Shown here piece by piece: positions 8,212 through 15,768 of a stretch of DNA of 64,000 bases. The position numbers were made by a program, and so were the translations under genes. The notes below the pieces were generated by a model, which had not been told where the DNA came from, searched no databases, and saw only the letters and a program-made list of their open reading frames with translations. The DNA is taken from contig SFDB01000004.1 in assembly GCA_004558825.1 (NCBI GenBank), forward strand, positions 1 through 64,000, written 5' to 3'. Positions within the stretch are counted from its first letter, which is position 1; each line of letters begins with the position of its first letter. The stretch is from Clostridiales bacterium (GTDB lineage: Bacteria; Bacillota; Clostridia; Christensenellales; CAG-138).

Positions 8212-9047
8212 TCATCGTTCTCCTTCCGTTTTGCAAAGTCCCAGTAGTGTTTTCAGCACGGTCATGATCTGATCGTATTCGATGTCTGCTGCGTATGCGA
8301 ATTGTTTGCGGTATTTATCCCACATGGTTTTGAGTTTGGGGCTTTCTTCGATGTTTTGCAGGATTGCGGGAACATCTGCGATCTGCTGTGCGGTACCGCG
8401 GTGTGCGGCTGTTGCCTGCAGTGCATCAGTGAACACGGCCTTGTCAAATTTCTGGGTTGTGCTCAGTATGTAGGCATCGTAAAAGTCTCTGGGTCGGGTA
8501 TTGAACACGCCGCGACGTAAGATGGTTTCAACCTTTTCTGCCATGACGGTTTCGATGTTGTATGCCCATAATTCATAAGATTTCTCATCATCGAATATTT
8601 CAGAGAAATTGTACTGCACCGCGTGGGGCGTGATGGCGTCGCCGGTGGATACGTCGATACTGAGCGGGGTGATTATCGTATCAAATCTGGCGTTCAGCAT
8701 AACGCGGTAGCCACCATAAATGTCATCTTCACGGATGGGCGAAATGGTTCCGATCTCAAAGGACACACCGTCATCGAAGGCGATGCCGCAGATAGTCTCC
8801 AGCGCACTGCGGATGGCTTCCGGTGTGAGGGGCAGGTTTTTCAGCGTAGTATCCATATCCATGGTTGCTCGGTTATCCAGACCAACAATGGCCGCCACCA
8901 GCATACCGCCCTTTAACACGAACTTCTCTTTATATTCGGAAGCAGGAGGCGGACCATGAGACGCTCGAACATGTAATTTTGCAGAATGACCTGTGCCGGA
9001 ATGTTTTTCTGTTTTGCGATGTTCCGAACCTTCGCTTTCAGACTCAT
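8212..9047 (-). pseudogene. abiEii: AbiEii-type nucleotidyltransferase toxin, frameshifted
   Basis: From ATG 9047 (MSLKAKVRNIAKQKNIPAQV, ending VRLLL) the frame breaks near 8940. The protein resumes in the next frame as SEYKEKFVLKGGMLVAAIVG and runs to 8212. CTTCCGAA in place of an expected CTTTCCGAA, one base short, explains the shift. The second part holds the nucleotidyltransferase core (GG motif, then DMDTT) and the C-terminal RPRDFYDAYIL helix region of the AbiEii/MenT-like family. Such toxins modify tRNA or block translation and are paired with AbiEi antitoxins; the antitoxin gene lies immediately upstream. Either the toxin is dead or this is a sequencing error in a short run. Confidence 0.85.
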
Positions 9048-9055
9048 TGCTTTGC

Positions 9056-9649
9056 TCACAGTAGCACCTCCAGATACTGACGCAGGATGTTGGACACCCG
9101 CATCTTCTTTGCATACGAGTTCAGTTTGTTCAGATCCTTTTTCGGGTTGGCTGCGTACAGCTTCAACGCCGCAAGGAATGTTTCGGTTCCCAGTTTGTTG
9201 CGGCTGCGGATGACGTCACAGATCGTGCGCTCCAGATCGTAGGCAGGGACATCATTTCCGGCAGGGGTTTTCAGCGTGGTCTTTCCCAGCTCGAACAGCT
9301 CCGGCTTGATGTAATACACTTTGCACTCGGTCTTGATCGCTGTTGAGGGGATGCAACCGGAAGGGGCTGTGATGGTATGCTCGAACGGGGTGCGATCAGA
9401 AATTCCGTGTAAGTACAGCGCCGTCTCATGGGAGAAGATCACTTTGTCGGAACGCTTGCTGATCGACAATAGCTCATCTTGCATATCATCGGGAAGAATG
9501 TACTGCCCCTTTACAATTCGATGGATTTTATCTTCTTTGCACAGCTTATAGAGCATCGCCTTTGATATGCCATGCTGCGCTGCTACTTTTGTTTCAATGA
9601 TTCCGCCATGTGCTTTTGCGATGGCGGCGAGTTCAGTCATGTAATCCAT
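9056..9649 (-). CDS. abiEi: AbiEi-family antitoxin
   Basis: This 197-residue protein has an N-terminal winged helix (residues 5-50, IAKAHGGIIETKVAAQHGIS then LYKLCKEDKIHRIVKGQYIL). A conserved AbiEi C-terminal region follows (FSHETALYLHGISDRTP, PAYDLERTICDVIRSR, LNKLNSYAKKM). In type IV AbiE systems this protein represses its own promoter and counters the AbiEii toxin. The ATG at 9649 follows GAGGT. The stop is 8 bases before the toxin ATG, so the two form an operon. The antitoxin is intact while its toxin is frameshifted, an expected decay order because loss of the toxin is harmless. Confidence 0.88.
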   Translation of the reverse strand: MDYMTELAAIAKAHGGIIETKVAAQHGISKAMLYKLCKEDKIHRIVKGQYILPDDMQDELLSISKRSDKVIFSHETALYLHGISDRTPFEHTITAPSGCIPSTAIKTECKVYYIKPELFELGKTTLKTPAGNDVPAYDLERTICDVIRSRNKLGTETFLAALKLYAANPKKDLNKLNSYAKKMRVSNILRQYLEVLL

Positions 9650-10221
9650 ACACTTTACCTCGGTTATAACAACTCAATAATATTATACTCGCTATTACGA
9701 TGAAAGTCAATGTCAATAGCAAAACATTCTAAAAATATTCGCGATAAAACTACGACCGTAGTCAACAGCAAATTTGAAATAACCCCTTTGCTTTTTACCA
9801 AGAGTAAGCTACACTATAATCGGCCGATCAAAAAAGACGCATCGTCTGCGTCTTCAAATAGTCTCTGAATTTGAAATGGCACCCGTTTTGGCGCCTTTGT
9901 GGAAGATTGGCGTTCTGATCGTGCTGTGACCACTCTGGATTTTGCTGAAATCAGCCAATCATTGCTTAAACCCACCCGAATTTCACTAATATCCTCAAAA
10001 AGCGGCTATACCACTCCCTCTCAAGAGGAAAGGTATATCCGGTGTTCAATTTGGCACCATTTGTGGCACCACGAGCGACGCCATGCATTTTTGAAGGCTT
10101 GATAAAGTTCGAAAACAAGAAAAGAAGTTCTGAATAATCCCGCAATTCCCTAAAAATTCGCAAAATGCGCTAACAATATAAACCTCGGATAGAGCACACC
10201 CCGTGAAAGGGTTAGCTCTGT
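9650..10221. other. Island right part without intact genes
   Basis: I see no credible gene. The stretch holds a minus-strand terminator at 9828-9854 and scattered TTGGCACC/GTGGCACC-like words near 10050-10070, as is common beside tyrosine integrase attachment sites. A minus-strand terminator without a gene feeding it suggests that an integrase once occupied this end and was lost. That is inference. Confidence 0.4.
9828..9854 (-). terminator. Orphan intrinsic terminator
   Basis: On the minus strand AAGACGCA and TGCGTCTT pair over 8 bases with a 5-base loop and run into TTTTTT. No gene lies upstream on that strand within the island. Confidence 0.7.
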
Positions 10222-10267
10222 CCTCCTAAGCGATAGGTCACAGGTTCGAATCCTGTTAGGTGCGCCA
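10222..10267 (+). pseudogene. 3' half of the split tRNA-Arg(CCT) (right island junction)
   Basis: Starts in the shared core CCTCCTAAGCG and continues with variable loop AGGTC, T arm ACAGG-TTCGAAT-CCTGT, acceptor TAGGTGC, G and CCA. The acceptor strand pairs 7 of 7 with GCACCTA at 6180-6186 but only 5 of 7, plus one G-U, with the intact tRNA at 6263. This identifies the 6180 half as its partner. Sequence 5' of the core does not fold as a tRNA. Confidence 0.8.
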
Positions 10268-10268
10268 G

Positions 10269-10302
10269 AAAAACCCCGAAAATAGGCACTTTCGTGGTTT
10301 TT
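10269..10302 (+). terminator. Terminator behind the tRNA-Arg 3' half
   Basis: AAAAACCcCGAAA and TTTCGtGGTTTTT form a stem with one internal mismatch and a T-rich end. It is probably the original terminator of the tRNA gene before the island inserted. Confidence 0.7.
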
Positions 10303-10768
10303 GCTTTCAAATGCTTTACTACACAAAAGCATTATTCGGGGCGCTTTTAGCTCTCATTTTGCACCCGAATCTGCCGCTGGAAAGCTCACACATTCATCCC
10401 GTTTTACTACAATTTACTACAATCTTAAAAATCCAACCCGCACATTGATTGAATGTATGGACATAGTGGAATGCGATTGTGCCGTTGAATATTCCCACTT
10501 ACATAGCGCACTATCAAGGTATCGGCCGTTTTTTGCCAGTGCTTTTTTGCTGCGCAAAGCTTGCCCGCTCTGACGGATATGTCTGTTTAAAAACGCTCCG
10601 ATATATTTTGATTATACCATGCGTAAACAAACCCTTTCAATTTGCTTTCACTCAAAAAGCCACAACGTTTCTATGAATGCCGTTCCTTTATGATTTCGGG
10701 TAAAAAGGCTCAACCGGTTTTTCATAGATTGCGCTTCATACGGCTATTCAGTTGTGTAGCAGGGCAGT
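10303..10768. other. Gene-poor stretch beyond the island
   Basis: No credible coding sequence. It contains a tandem TTTACTACAA at about 10403-10421 and, from 10610, the first copy of a direct repeat shared with 11750-11828. Confidence 0.4.
10610..10688. repeat. Direct repeat copy A flanking the XRE membrane regulator
   Basis: About 79 bases resembling 11750-11828: both start with ATTATACCATGC and share CTCAAAAAGCC, then TTTCTATGAATGCCG, then TCCTTT in the same order and spacing. The pair brackets about 1.1 kb with one gene. Confidence 0.6.
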
Positions 10769-11413
10769 TTATCTTGACTTCATTTTTAGATTTACCCCAA
10801 CAACGATTGTTATGAAAGTCAGAATGTATATACCCAAAAATATCATGCTGCTTATATGTGGACTATCTTCGGGTGAGACATACATAGCAAAAAACAAAAT
10901 ATTAAACAAGAACACGACGGCAAGATTAAGCAAGTCGATTGTGGCAAGTTGTTTTCTTACAATCTCTATGTTGTCCTTTTTCTTGTCAAACCCTGCAATG
11001 ATGGAAAAGTCATTCTGTGCGGTAGTATGGCGGAAAGCAAAGTGGATTAGTGCGGACAATCCCACAAGTAAACCGGGGACAATTACAACAGGGAACATAT
11101 AAATCTTACCGGAAAAAGCAAGAATAAAATGCACGATCATCAGCGCAGCAGAAGCAAGCAACAGCGCCGTTCGGTGTCGCAGCGTATCCTTCTGCTTCTC
11201 CGTTCCGCTGTTTTCTCCGTTTACTATAGCCGATAAATCTGTATCGAACAGCTTTGCAATTAGGTTGAGCGTTTCAACATCCGGAACCGCTATTCCACGC
11301 TCCCAATTTGAAACGGTCTGTCGGGAAACGCTGATTTTTTCGGCAAACTGTTCTTGTGACAGCCCATGCTTTTTTCGCAGGGTGACGATGTTATCAGCGA
11401 GGTTTTTGCTCAT
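10769..11413 (-). CDS. XRE-type HTH protein with membrane C-terminus
   Basis: This 214-residue protein has a Cro/CI-type helix-turn-helix at residues 5-60 (LRKKHGLSQEQFAEKISVSR, then QTVSNWERG). About four membrane segments follow, from residue 82 on (ALLLASAALMIVHFILAF, VIVPGLLVGLSALIHF, LLNLAVVFLFNILFF, IFLGIYILTFITIVVGV). This layout is common in Firmicutes one-component membrane regulators, where the membrane part may sense the envelope or control DNA binding. The ATG at 11413 follows AAAGGAGGTG; an in-frame Met three codons earlier lies inside that spacer. No partner gene adjoins it. It is bracketed by direct repeats at 10610 and 11750, hinting at acquisition or duplication as a unit. 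Confidence 0.8.
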   Translation of the reverse strand: MSKNLADNIVTLRKKHGLSQEQFAEKISVSRQTVSNWERGIAVPDVETLNLIAKLFDTDLSAIVNGENSGTEKQKDTLRHRTALLLASAALMIVHFILAFSGKIYMFPVVIVPGLLVGLSALIHFAFRHTTAQNDFSIIAGFDKKKDNIEIVRKQLATIDLLNLAVVFLFNILFFAMYVSPEDSPHISSMIFLGIYILTFITIVVGVNLKMKSR

Positions 11414-11749
11414 GTAAAGCACCTCCTTTTTCTTGCAGCTTTATTGTACTTGATTTTGTCCTTGCTTTCTGTCAAGCAAGCTTGTCAAAGCCGCAATTTT
11501 TCTTTGCGGATGGGGACTAAGTACATTTTTGCGGCTCCACCATATAAGAATTACGACAACTTCAGCCGCATGAAAACATACCTGTCCTCTACTGTGTCGT
11601 GGGGTACAAAGCCCAACTCCCGCCGTAAGTTTTGTGTAGTGGTGTAGTTCAGCTATACCGACACATAAACTCTGCTTGAGCTGTATTCTCCTGCAAAACG
11701 CAAATACGGGCTTTAGCCGCTTCCGTTTCTTTCGTGAAAACTATTATTT
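11414..11749. other. Intergenic stretch upstream of the XRE gene
   Basis: I see no supported gene. A short open plus-strand frame here (ending at 11647) lacks a ribosome site and looks random. The stretch ends at the second direct-repeat copy. Confidence 0.35.
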
Positions 11750-11828
11750 ATTATACCATGCAACTCAAGACGCTTCAATCCGCGTCCTCTCAAAAAGCCG
11801 TAACATTTCTATGAATGCCGCTCCTTTT
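11750..11828. repeat. Direct repeat copy B
   Basis: Second copy of the 79-base repeat at 10610-10688 (ATTATACCATGC, CTCAAAAAGCC, TTTCTATGAATGCCG, TCCTTT). It abuts the chimeric pseudogene ending at 11836. Confidence 0.6.
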
Positions 11829-11835
11829 CGCCGCT

Positions 11836-12450
11836 TTACCTGCCGCTCTGCGGCGTTTCTCGCTGTGCGGGGCGGTCAGCCGGAAAGGGAAGCGCCCCCT
11901 CATGGATCTCAAACTTTGCCCATGACTTTCTTGTAGCCCTTTTCGGATTTGTACCAACCATCTTTGCAACACCTTGAGTTACGTTGGGGACTGCCATCAG
12001 TTCTGCACCATCAAAGTGGCAGGTATAGGACAGAAACGCTCTCCGTGCATGAAAGGCTTGACAGCAGATAATTGCACATTTTTCTTTAATCCCTGCATCC
12101 TTTGCGGCTTTGGCAGAGTACACTGCATTTTCCATGGAGTTGGTTGCCCTATCCTCATACAGAATTGCGCTCTTCGGTACTCCGTTTTTCATCAGACGGT
12201 ACAGCACTTTCGGATTGTTGGGATTGTGGCACTGACCGGACACCGCAGCAAAATCCGCTGTGCCTTTCATTCGCCACAGCAGTTCAGAAACGATGCATCG
12301 GCCCAATCCGCACCCACGATAATTCCGGGACACTTGAATCCATTCTAATATACCCTCACCAATCTCACGATCCGGCTCGGCAATGCCGATTGCCACGACG
12401 TTGCCGGTCTGTTCGCTCTTGACCGCCCGCCACAGAGCTGCATCGTACAC
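11836..12450 (-). pseudogene. Chimera of a GNAT acetyltransferase fragment and a DUF218/YdcF fragment
   Basis: One open frame joins pieces of two unrelated families. Residues 1-80 are the middle and end of a GNAT acetyltransferase, with the acetyl-CoA motif QVSRNYRGCGLGR and the NPNNPKVLYR stretch that normally leads into KCGF. At that point the sequence switches to LMKNGVPKSAILYEDRATNS and the following AIICCQAFHARRAF, characteristic of the DUF218/YdcF (ElyC/SanA-like) fold. After about residue 170 the frame reads into non-homologous sequence. The GNAT start and the YdcF N-terminus are both missing. A deletion joining two neighbouring genes in frame explains it; function is unlikely. The apparent GTG start has no ribosome site. 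Confidence 0.7.
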
Positions 12451-12544
12451 AGGACGGGCGGTGCAGCTCTGCTATTCCGCTTCCGTGTTATTAAACCGCA
12501 ATCGATTTGCCGGTTTACCGACCTCGCATTCATTAACATCAGGC

Positions 12545-12587
12545 AAAATCCCGTCCGACTTTCTTTTGAAAATCAGACGGATTTTTC
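12545..12587. terminator. Probable bidirectional terminator
   Basis: AATCCCGTC and GACGGATTTTT form a stem with A-rich and T-rich flanks. It lies about 50 bases beyond the MFS gene stop on its downstream side. Confidence 0.6.
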
Positions 12588-12639
12588 ACGCCGCCCGAAT
12601 CCTTCAGCCAATAGCGGTAAGCCTAAATGAGTTCATTTT

Positions 12640-13896
12640 TCATGCTTCGCGCTCTTCGTCGTCTTTACCGTTCGCGGCACATTCATATACTTTGCGCAGG
12701 GAATCACGCCGCGCCCATACCGTGCACCAGCAGACAAGCATCGTAAATCCTGCGCAGACAGTTATGCACGTTGCGTATGGGAGCAGCTCGCCAAGTGCGC
12801 CGACTATCAGACTAAAAGCCGCCGCAAACGCGGTGTACATCATCGCTTGAAACGCATTTATTCTCGCCCGCATCTCATCGGGTATGTATTTCTGCACTGC
12901 GGCCTCACGCATTGTGGCGCTCTGTATTCCCAAAAAGCCGGCAATTCCCCTGTTTATAAGCATCAGCGGATACGGCAGCCAAAGCAGGCACATATCCATA
13001 GCCTCATAGAGCTGATACACGGCAAAAGCAAATCCGAATTTCTTTTTGGACGGTATCTTCACATTATAATGAAGCGTACCTCCGAGCGTCCTTCCCGCAA
13101 ACTCGGCCACAGTAAAGAAAGAATACATCTTCATAGTAAATCCGGCGGTCGTACTAAAAAATGCAACGAGCAACGGATTATAGCCGCAGGCCACGCCGTT
13201 CGTAGTTGCCATGTACAGAAACAGCGCCATAAGTCCTTTTTCCCTCTTCAGGTAGGAAACGGCAGCCTTTACATCATTAAACCACATCTTCACCGACGGA
13301 CGTTGGCCTTCGAACCTGCTCGTTTCGCTTATTCTTATGCGGCTTTCCGTAAATGCGGCAAGCAACGACAGCGCGCTTTGAACAAACAATATATTGGCTA
13401 CGCCGAGCGTTTTATACAATATTGCGGCCACCGGCGTCATTATAACCTTCAGCACCGGGTACAGCATTCCCGAAACGGTGTACCCTTTCTCCTCCATGCC
13501 TTCGGGTATAAGCTTGGGATATATGCTGCTGTAGGCAAGCTCATCGAAAGCGCCCATCGTAGAAAGCACGAGCGAAAACAGCAAGTATCCTATATAGCTG
13601 AATTCGTTAATATGCAGATACACACCTGCGGCAGCATAAAGCGCGGCATTCACCACGTCTCCCATAACAAGCACGGGCTTGCGCGGCAGTCTGTCCATCA
13701 AAGGCGCTGCCAAAAGCGGTATCAGCAGTCCCGGTATCACAGACATGGCTATTGTAAGAGCCGAAGCAAATGTGCTGCCCGTCTCGTTAAACACAAGAAA
13801 GGAAAGCGCAAAATTGGCCGCAATTCCGCCTATCGCTCCAAAAGCGCTGGCAGCGGTCACCAATGTAAAATTTCTTGTCCAAAGCCGTTTTTTCAT
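12640..13896 (-). CDS. MFS transporter
   Basis: This 418-residue protein has about 12 hydrophobic segments. The MFS signature between helices 2 and 3 reads APLMDRLPRKPVLVMGDV (residues 64-81). It resembles MFS members of the MdfA/enterobactin-exporter-like group seen in Firmicutes; the substrate is not deducible. The ATG at 13896 lacks a Shine-Dalgarno sequence. A TATAAT ends only 6 bases before it, so the mRNA may be leaderless. It lies 136 bases downstream of the XRE-TPR regulator on the same strand and beside the lanthipeptide genes. A role in immunity or export for that locus is possible but only inferred from position. Confidence 0.8.
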   Translation of the reverse strand: MKKRLWTRNFTLVTAASAFGAIGGIAANFALSFLVFNETGSTFASALTIAMSVIPGLLIPLLAAPLMDRLPRKPVLVMGDVVNAALYAAAGVYLHINEFSYIGYLLFSLVLSTMGAFDELAYSSIYPKLIPEGMEEKGYTVSGMLYPVLKVIMTPVAAILYKTLGVANILFVQSALSLLAAFTESRIRISETSRFEGQRPSVKMWFNDVKAAVSYLKREKGLMALFLYMATTNGVACGYNPLLVAFFSTTAGFTMKMYSFFTVAEFAGRTLGGTLHYNVKIPSKKKFGFAFAVYQLYEAMDMCLLWLPYPLMLINRGIAGFLGIQSATMREAAVQKYIPDEMRARINAFQAMMYTAFAAAFSLIVGALGELLPYATCITVCAGFTMLVCWCTVWARRDSLRKVYECAANGKDDEEREA

Positions 13897-13902
13897 GCTG
13901 CT

Positions 13903-13931
13903 ATTATAACAGGCTTATAAGCGCGGCAAAA
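13903..13931 (-). promoter_or_regulatory. Promoter placing the MFS gene on a leaderless mRNA
   Basis: Minus-strand TATAAT (13908-13903), then six bases, then the ATG at 13896. The -35 is weak (TTTTGC at 17 bases or TTGCCG at 15). No A/G-rich ribosome site occurs before the start. Confidence 0.45.
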
Positions 13932-14032
13932 TCCCCTTATTTTGGGAAATATGATTCCATTTTATCACGTTAAAGCCTTTGTTTAAGATAAATTGCGGAA
14001 AATATGATTGCACTTATTCCTGTCATCATGCA

Positions 14033-15169
14033 TTAGCGCGGGAAGCTTTCCAGAAGCTCTGCGGCCTGCTTATAGCGGCGGTTCTCTTTAAGCCATTCGA
14101 GCATCCATGGCAGGTGGAACGCGGCATAGCCCGCATGAAGCTTCGCGCTGCATCGCTCAAAGCACTCGGTAAGCAATGTTCCATAATTCTCATCGTGAAT
14201 GTAGTCCGCATGTGTAATTCTGTATTTTACCACGTCAAGCATGAGCCCCACTGTGTCGCTGTCAATTTTACATGAATCCCTGACAGACTCAGCGCGTTCT
14301 ATCGCCGCCGCAGCCTCGGCGTATTTGCCCATCTTCTCGCAGGCAATCGCAAGCTTATGAAGACAAAGAGCATCAGGCGAATCAAGTTTTGAAAAATAAT
14401 TATATGCCTCTAACGCTTCTCCGCACTCAAGGCGCGTCGAAGCAATGTTGTAATCTATCACGGAGAGCGCGTTCTCGTGGCGCAGCGCCTTGGCAAGCCG
14501 CTTTCCCACCCCATAATGTTTAAGCATCGCCGGTATATTCTTGCTGTTGCTGTAACAGTTTCCTATTAACAGGCAGCATTCCATCATCAAAAACACTCTT
14601 CCCTCAGCCGAGGCTTCAGAATAAGCGCGTTCAAGCAACGTCACCGCCTCCATTGCCCCGCCTCGCTCATATGCGTTCGCACCTTGTGCGTAAAGAAACA
14701 GCGCGCACGGATACAGCTTATACGCCGTAGAATAGTCGCCCGCAAGGTATGCCTGCACCGCCGCCTGACGTGCGTCAAAACACGGCGAAAGCCTGTCATC
14801 AAGCGGCTTGGGGTCAGACTCAGCCGCAGCCATTTGCAGCAGGAAGTCAAGCGCATACGGACCGTTTAAGAACAACGGATCGCTCTTAGCTTTCTCTACA
14901 GCTTTGCAAAGCGCATCGGTGTCAAGCGACATCATCGCCTCATATCCACATTCAACAGCCTCCGCCGCGCGCGCCCTGTCGTTTTCGTCGTTGAACCAGC
15001 CGCAGCCGAGCCTTCTCATGAGTTCGCCGACTATCTCATCAGAACCATCCGCCTTACCCTGCTCAATTTTTGACAGGTAAGACACGGCGCATACGCCTCT
15101 GCAAAGTCCCTCTTGACTCCACCCCTTCTCAAGCCGCTTTTGCCTTATCAGGAATCCGGCATAGTTCAT
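14033..15169 (-). CDS. XRE HTH regulator with TPR repeats
   Basis: This 378-residue protein begins MNYAGFLIRQKRLEKGWSQE. Its helix-turn-helix covers residues 5-60 (GLCRGVCAVSYLSKIEQGKA). An all-helical region of TPR-like repeats follows to the C-terminus (for example AALFLYAQGANAYERGG and HKLAIACEKMGKYAEAAAAI patterns). The architecture is that of RRNPP-like regulators (PlcR, Rgg, Rap relatives), which often respond to secreted peptides. The ATG at 15169 follows GAGGTG. It lies next to the lanthipeptide precursor lanA2 in divergent orientation (277 bases apart). A role controlling the cluster, perhaps peptide-responsive, is plausible but unproven. Confidence 0.78.
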   Translation of the reverse strand: MNYAGFLIRQKRLEKGWSQEGLCRGVCAVSYLSKIEQGKADGSDEIVGELMRRLGCGWFNDENDRARAAEAVECGYEAMMSLDTDALCKAVEKAKSDPLFLNGPYALDFLLQMAAAESDPKPLDDRLSPCFDARQAAVQAYLAGDYSTAYKLYPCALFLYAQGANAYERGGAMEAVTLLERAYSEASAEGRVFLMMECCLLIGNCYSNSKNIPAMLKHYGVGKRLAKALRHENALSVIDYNIASTRLECGEALEAYNYFSKLDSPDALCLHKLAIACEKMGKYAEAAAAIERAESVRDSCKIDSDTVGLMLDVVKYRITHADYIHDENYGTLLTECFERCSAKLHAGYAAFHLPWMLEWLKENRRYKQAAELLESFPR

Positions 15170-15446
15170 ATTCGCACCTCGCCGTTTTTTCATATTATAG
15201 CACGCGCCTTAAGGTTTTGCATTTCGCGCGGCAGCCTGCGCGTGCAGCGCAATCACATACTCGCCCGTGAACTGCAGCGCTTTCATGTGGCTGCGCCTCG
15301 TGGACTGATTCTCATAGCGGCTGTCATTACGAAGCATGATATATTAGCTGATGTCAGTAATATTTCACCCACGAAATCTATAGTATTTAGTATCGTTGAT
15401 GTCTGCCGAACGCAGTTATTGACAGAAAGTATCGGAGGGCAAAGAA

Positions 15447-15587
15447 ATGAAGTTCAGTAAAATCACCGGTTACATCGACCTTGAAAAGCTCAGCGCCGAA
15501 TCGACAGAGCTTACGCACGCCGTCGCGGGCAAGCAGGTAATATATACCGTGCCAAAAACATGCATAATGATTTGCAGGCCCGATTAA
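15447..15587 (+). CDS. lanA2: Class II lanthipeptide precursor, second peptide
   Basis: A 46-residue ORF with GGAGGG upstream. Its 28-residue leader is homologous to that of lanA1 at 20914-21048: 15 of 28 positions are identical, including MKF at the start, TG, IDLEKL and ES, and both end at Gly28 (AG here, GG in lanA1). The predicted core is KQVIYTVPKTCIMICRPD, with Thr6, Thr10, Cys11 and Cys15, which would allow two Thr-x4-Cys thioether rings. It is on the opposite strand to lanT/lanM, beyond lanT. Conservation is confined to the leader while the core differs, the usual pattern for paired substrates of one LanM. Expression in this orientation needs its own promoter, which I could not place confidently. 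Confidence 0.8.
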   Translation: MKFSKITGYIDLEKLSAESTELTHAVAGKQVIYTVPKTCIMICRPD

Positions 15588-15676
15588 AGTGCGTACTTTC
15601 GTCAAATGCAAAACAGGCGAACATAAAATATAGCATTGAAGCGGCGGCACGCCTATGTGCAGGCTGTCCACATCAT

Positions 15677-15711
15677 GCCATGAGTCCCACTTTCCAAGAA
15701 AGACTCATGGC
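15677..15711. terminator. Hairpin between convergent lanA2 and lanT
   Basis: GCCATGAGTC (15677-15686) and GACTCATGGC (15702-15711) form a perfect 10-pair stem with a 15-base loop, 90 bases after the lanA2 stop and 58 bases from the lanT end. There is no strong T run on either side, so the terminator call is tentative. Confidence 0.5.
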
Positions 15712-15768
15712 TTATACTCACTTCAACCCGGTTGTATCAAAATGTTTAATGCGCTCAATCCTCCGTTT

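Larger units (their letters stand above)
6211..10232. mobile_element. Integrated island within a tRNA-Arg(CCT) gene
   Basis: The 11-base direct repeat CCTCCTAAGCG at 6211-6221 and 10222-10232 marks the ends; it lies in the anticodon loop and 3' stem of a tRNA-Arg split in two. Between them are an intact second tRNA-Arg(CCT), a DUF2188 gene, a broken hsdR, and an AbiE antitoxin with a frameshifted toxin. No integrase survives. The island is best read as a decayed tRNA-targeting defence island. The intact tRNA inside it may have compensated for loss of the target gene. Confidence 0.7.

Noticed and set aside
10150..10332. Open frame reading GAPNRIRTCDLSLRRTELTL across the tRNA 3' half
   Set aside because: It is a conceptual translation of tRNA sequence on the opposite strand; a common false protein.
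12847..13920. 357-residue frame antisense to the MFS gene
   Set aside because: Mirror of membrane-protein codons; product is rich in His, Arg and Ser with no domain.
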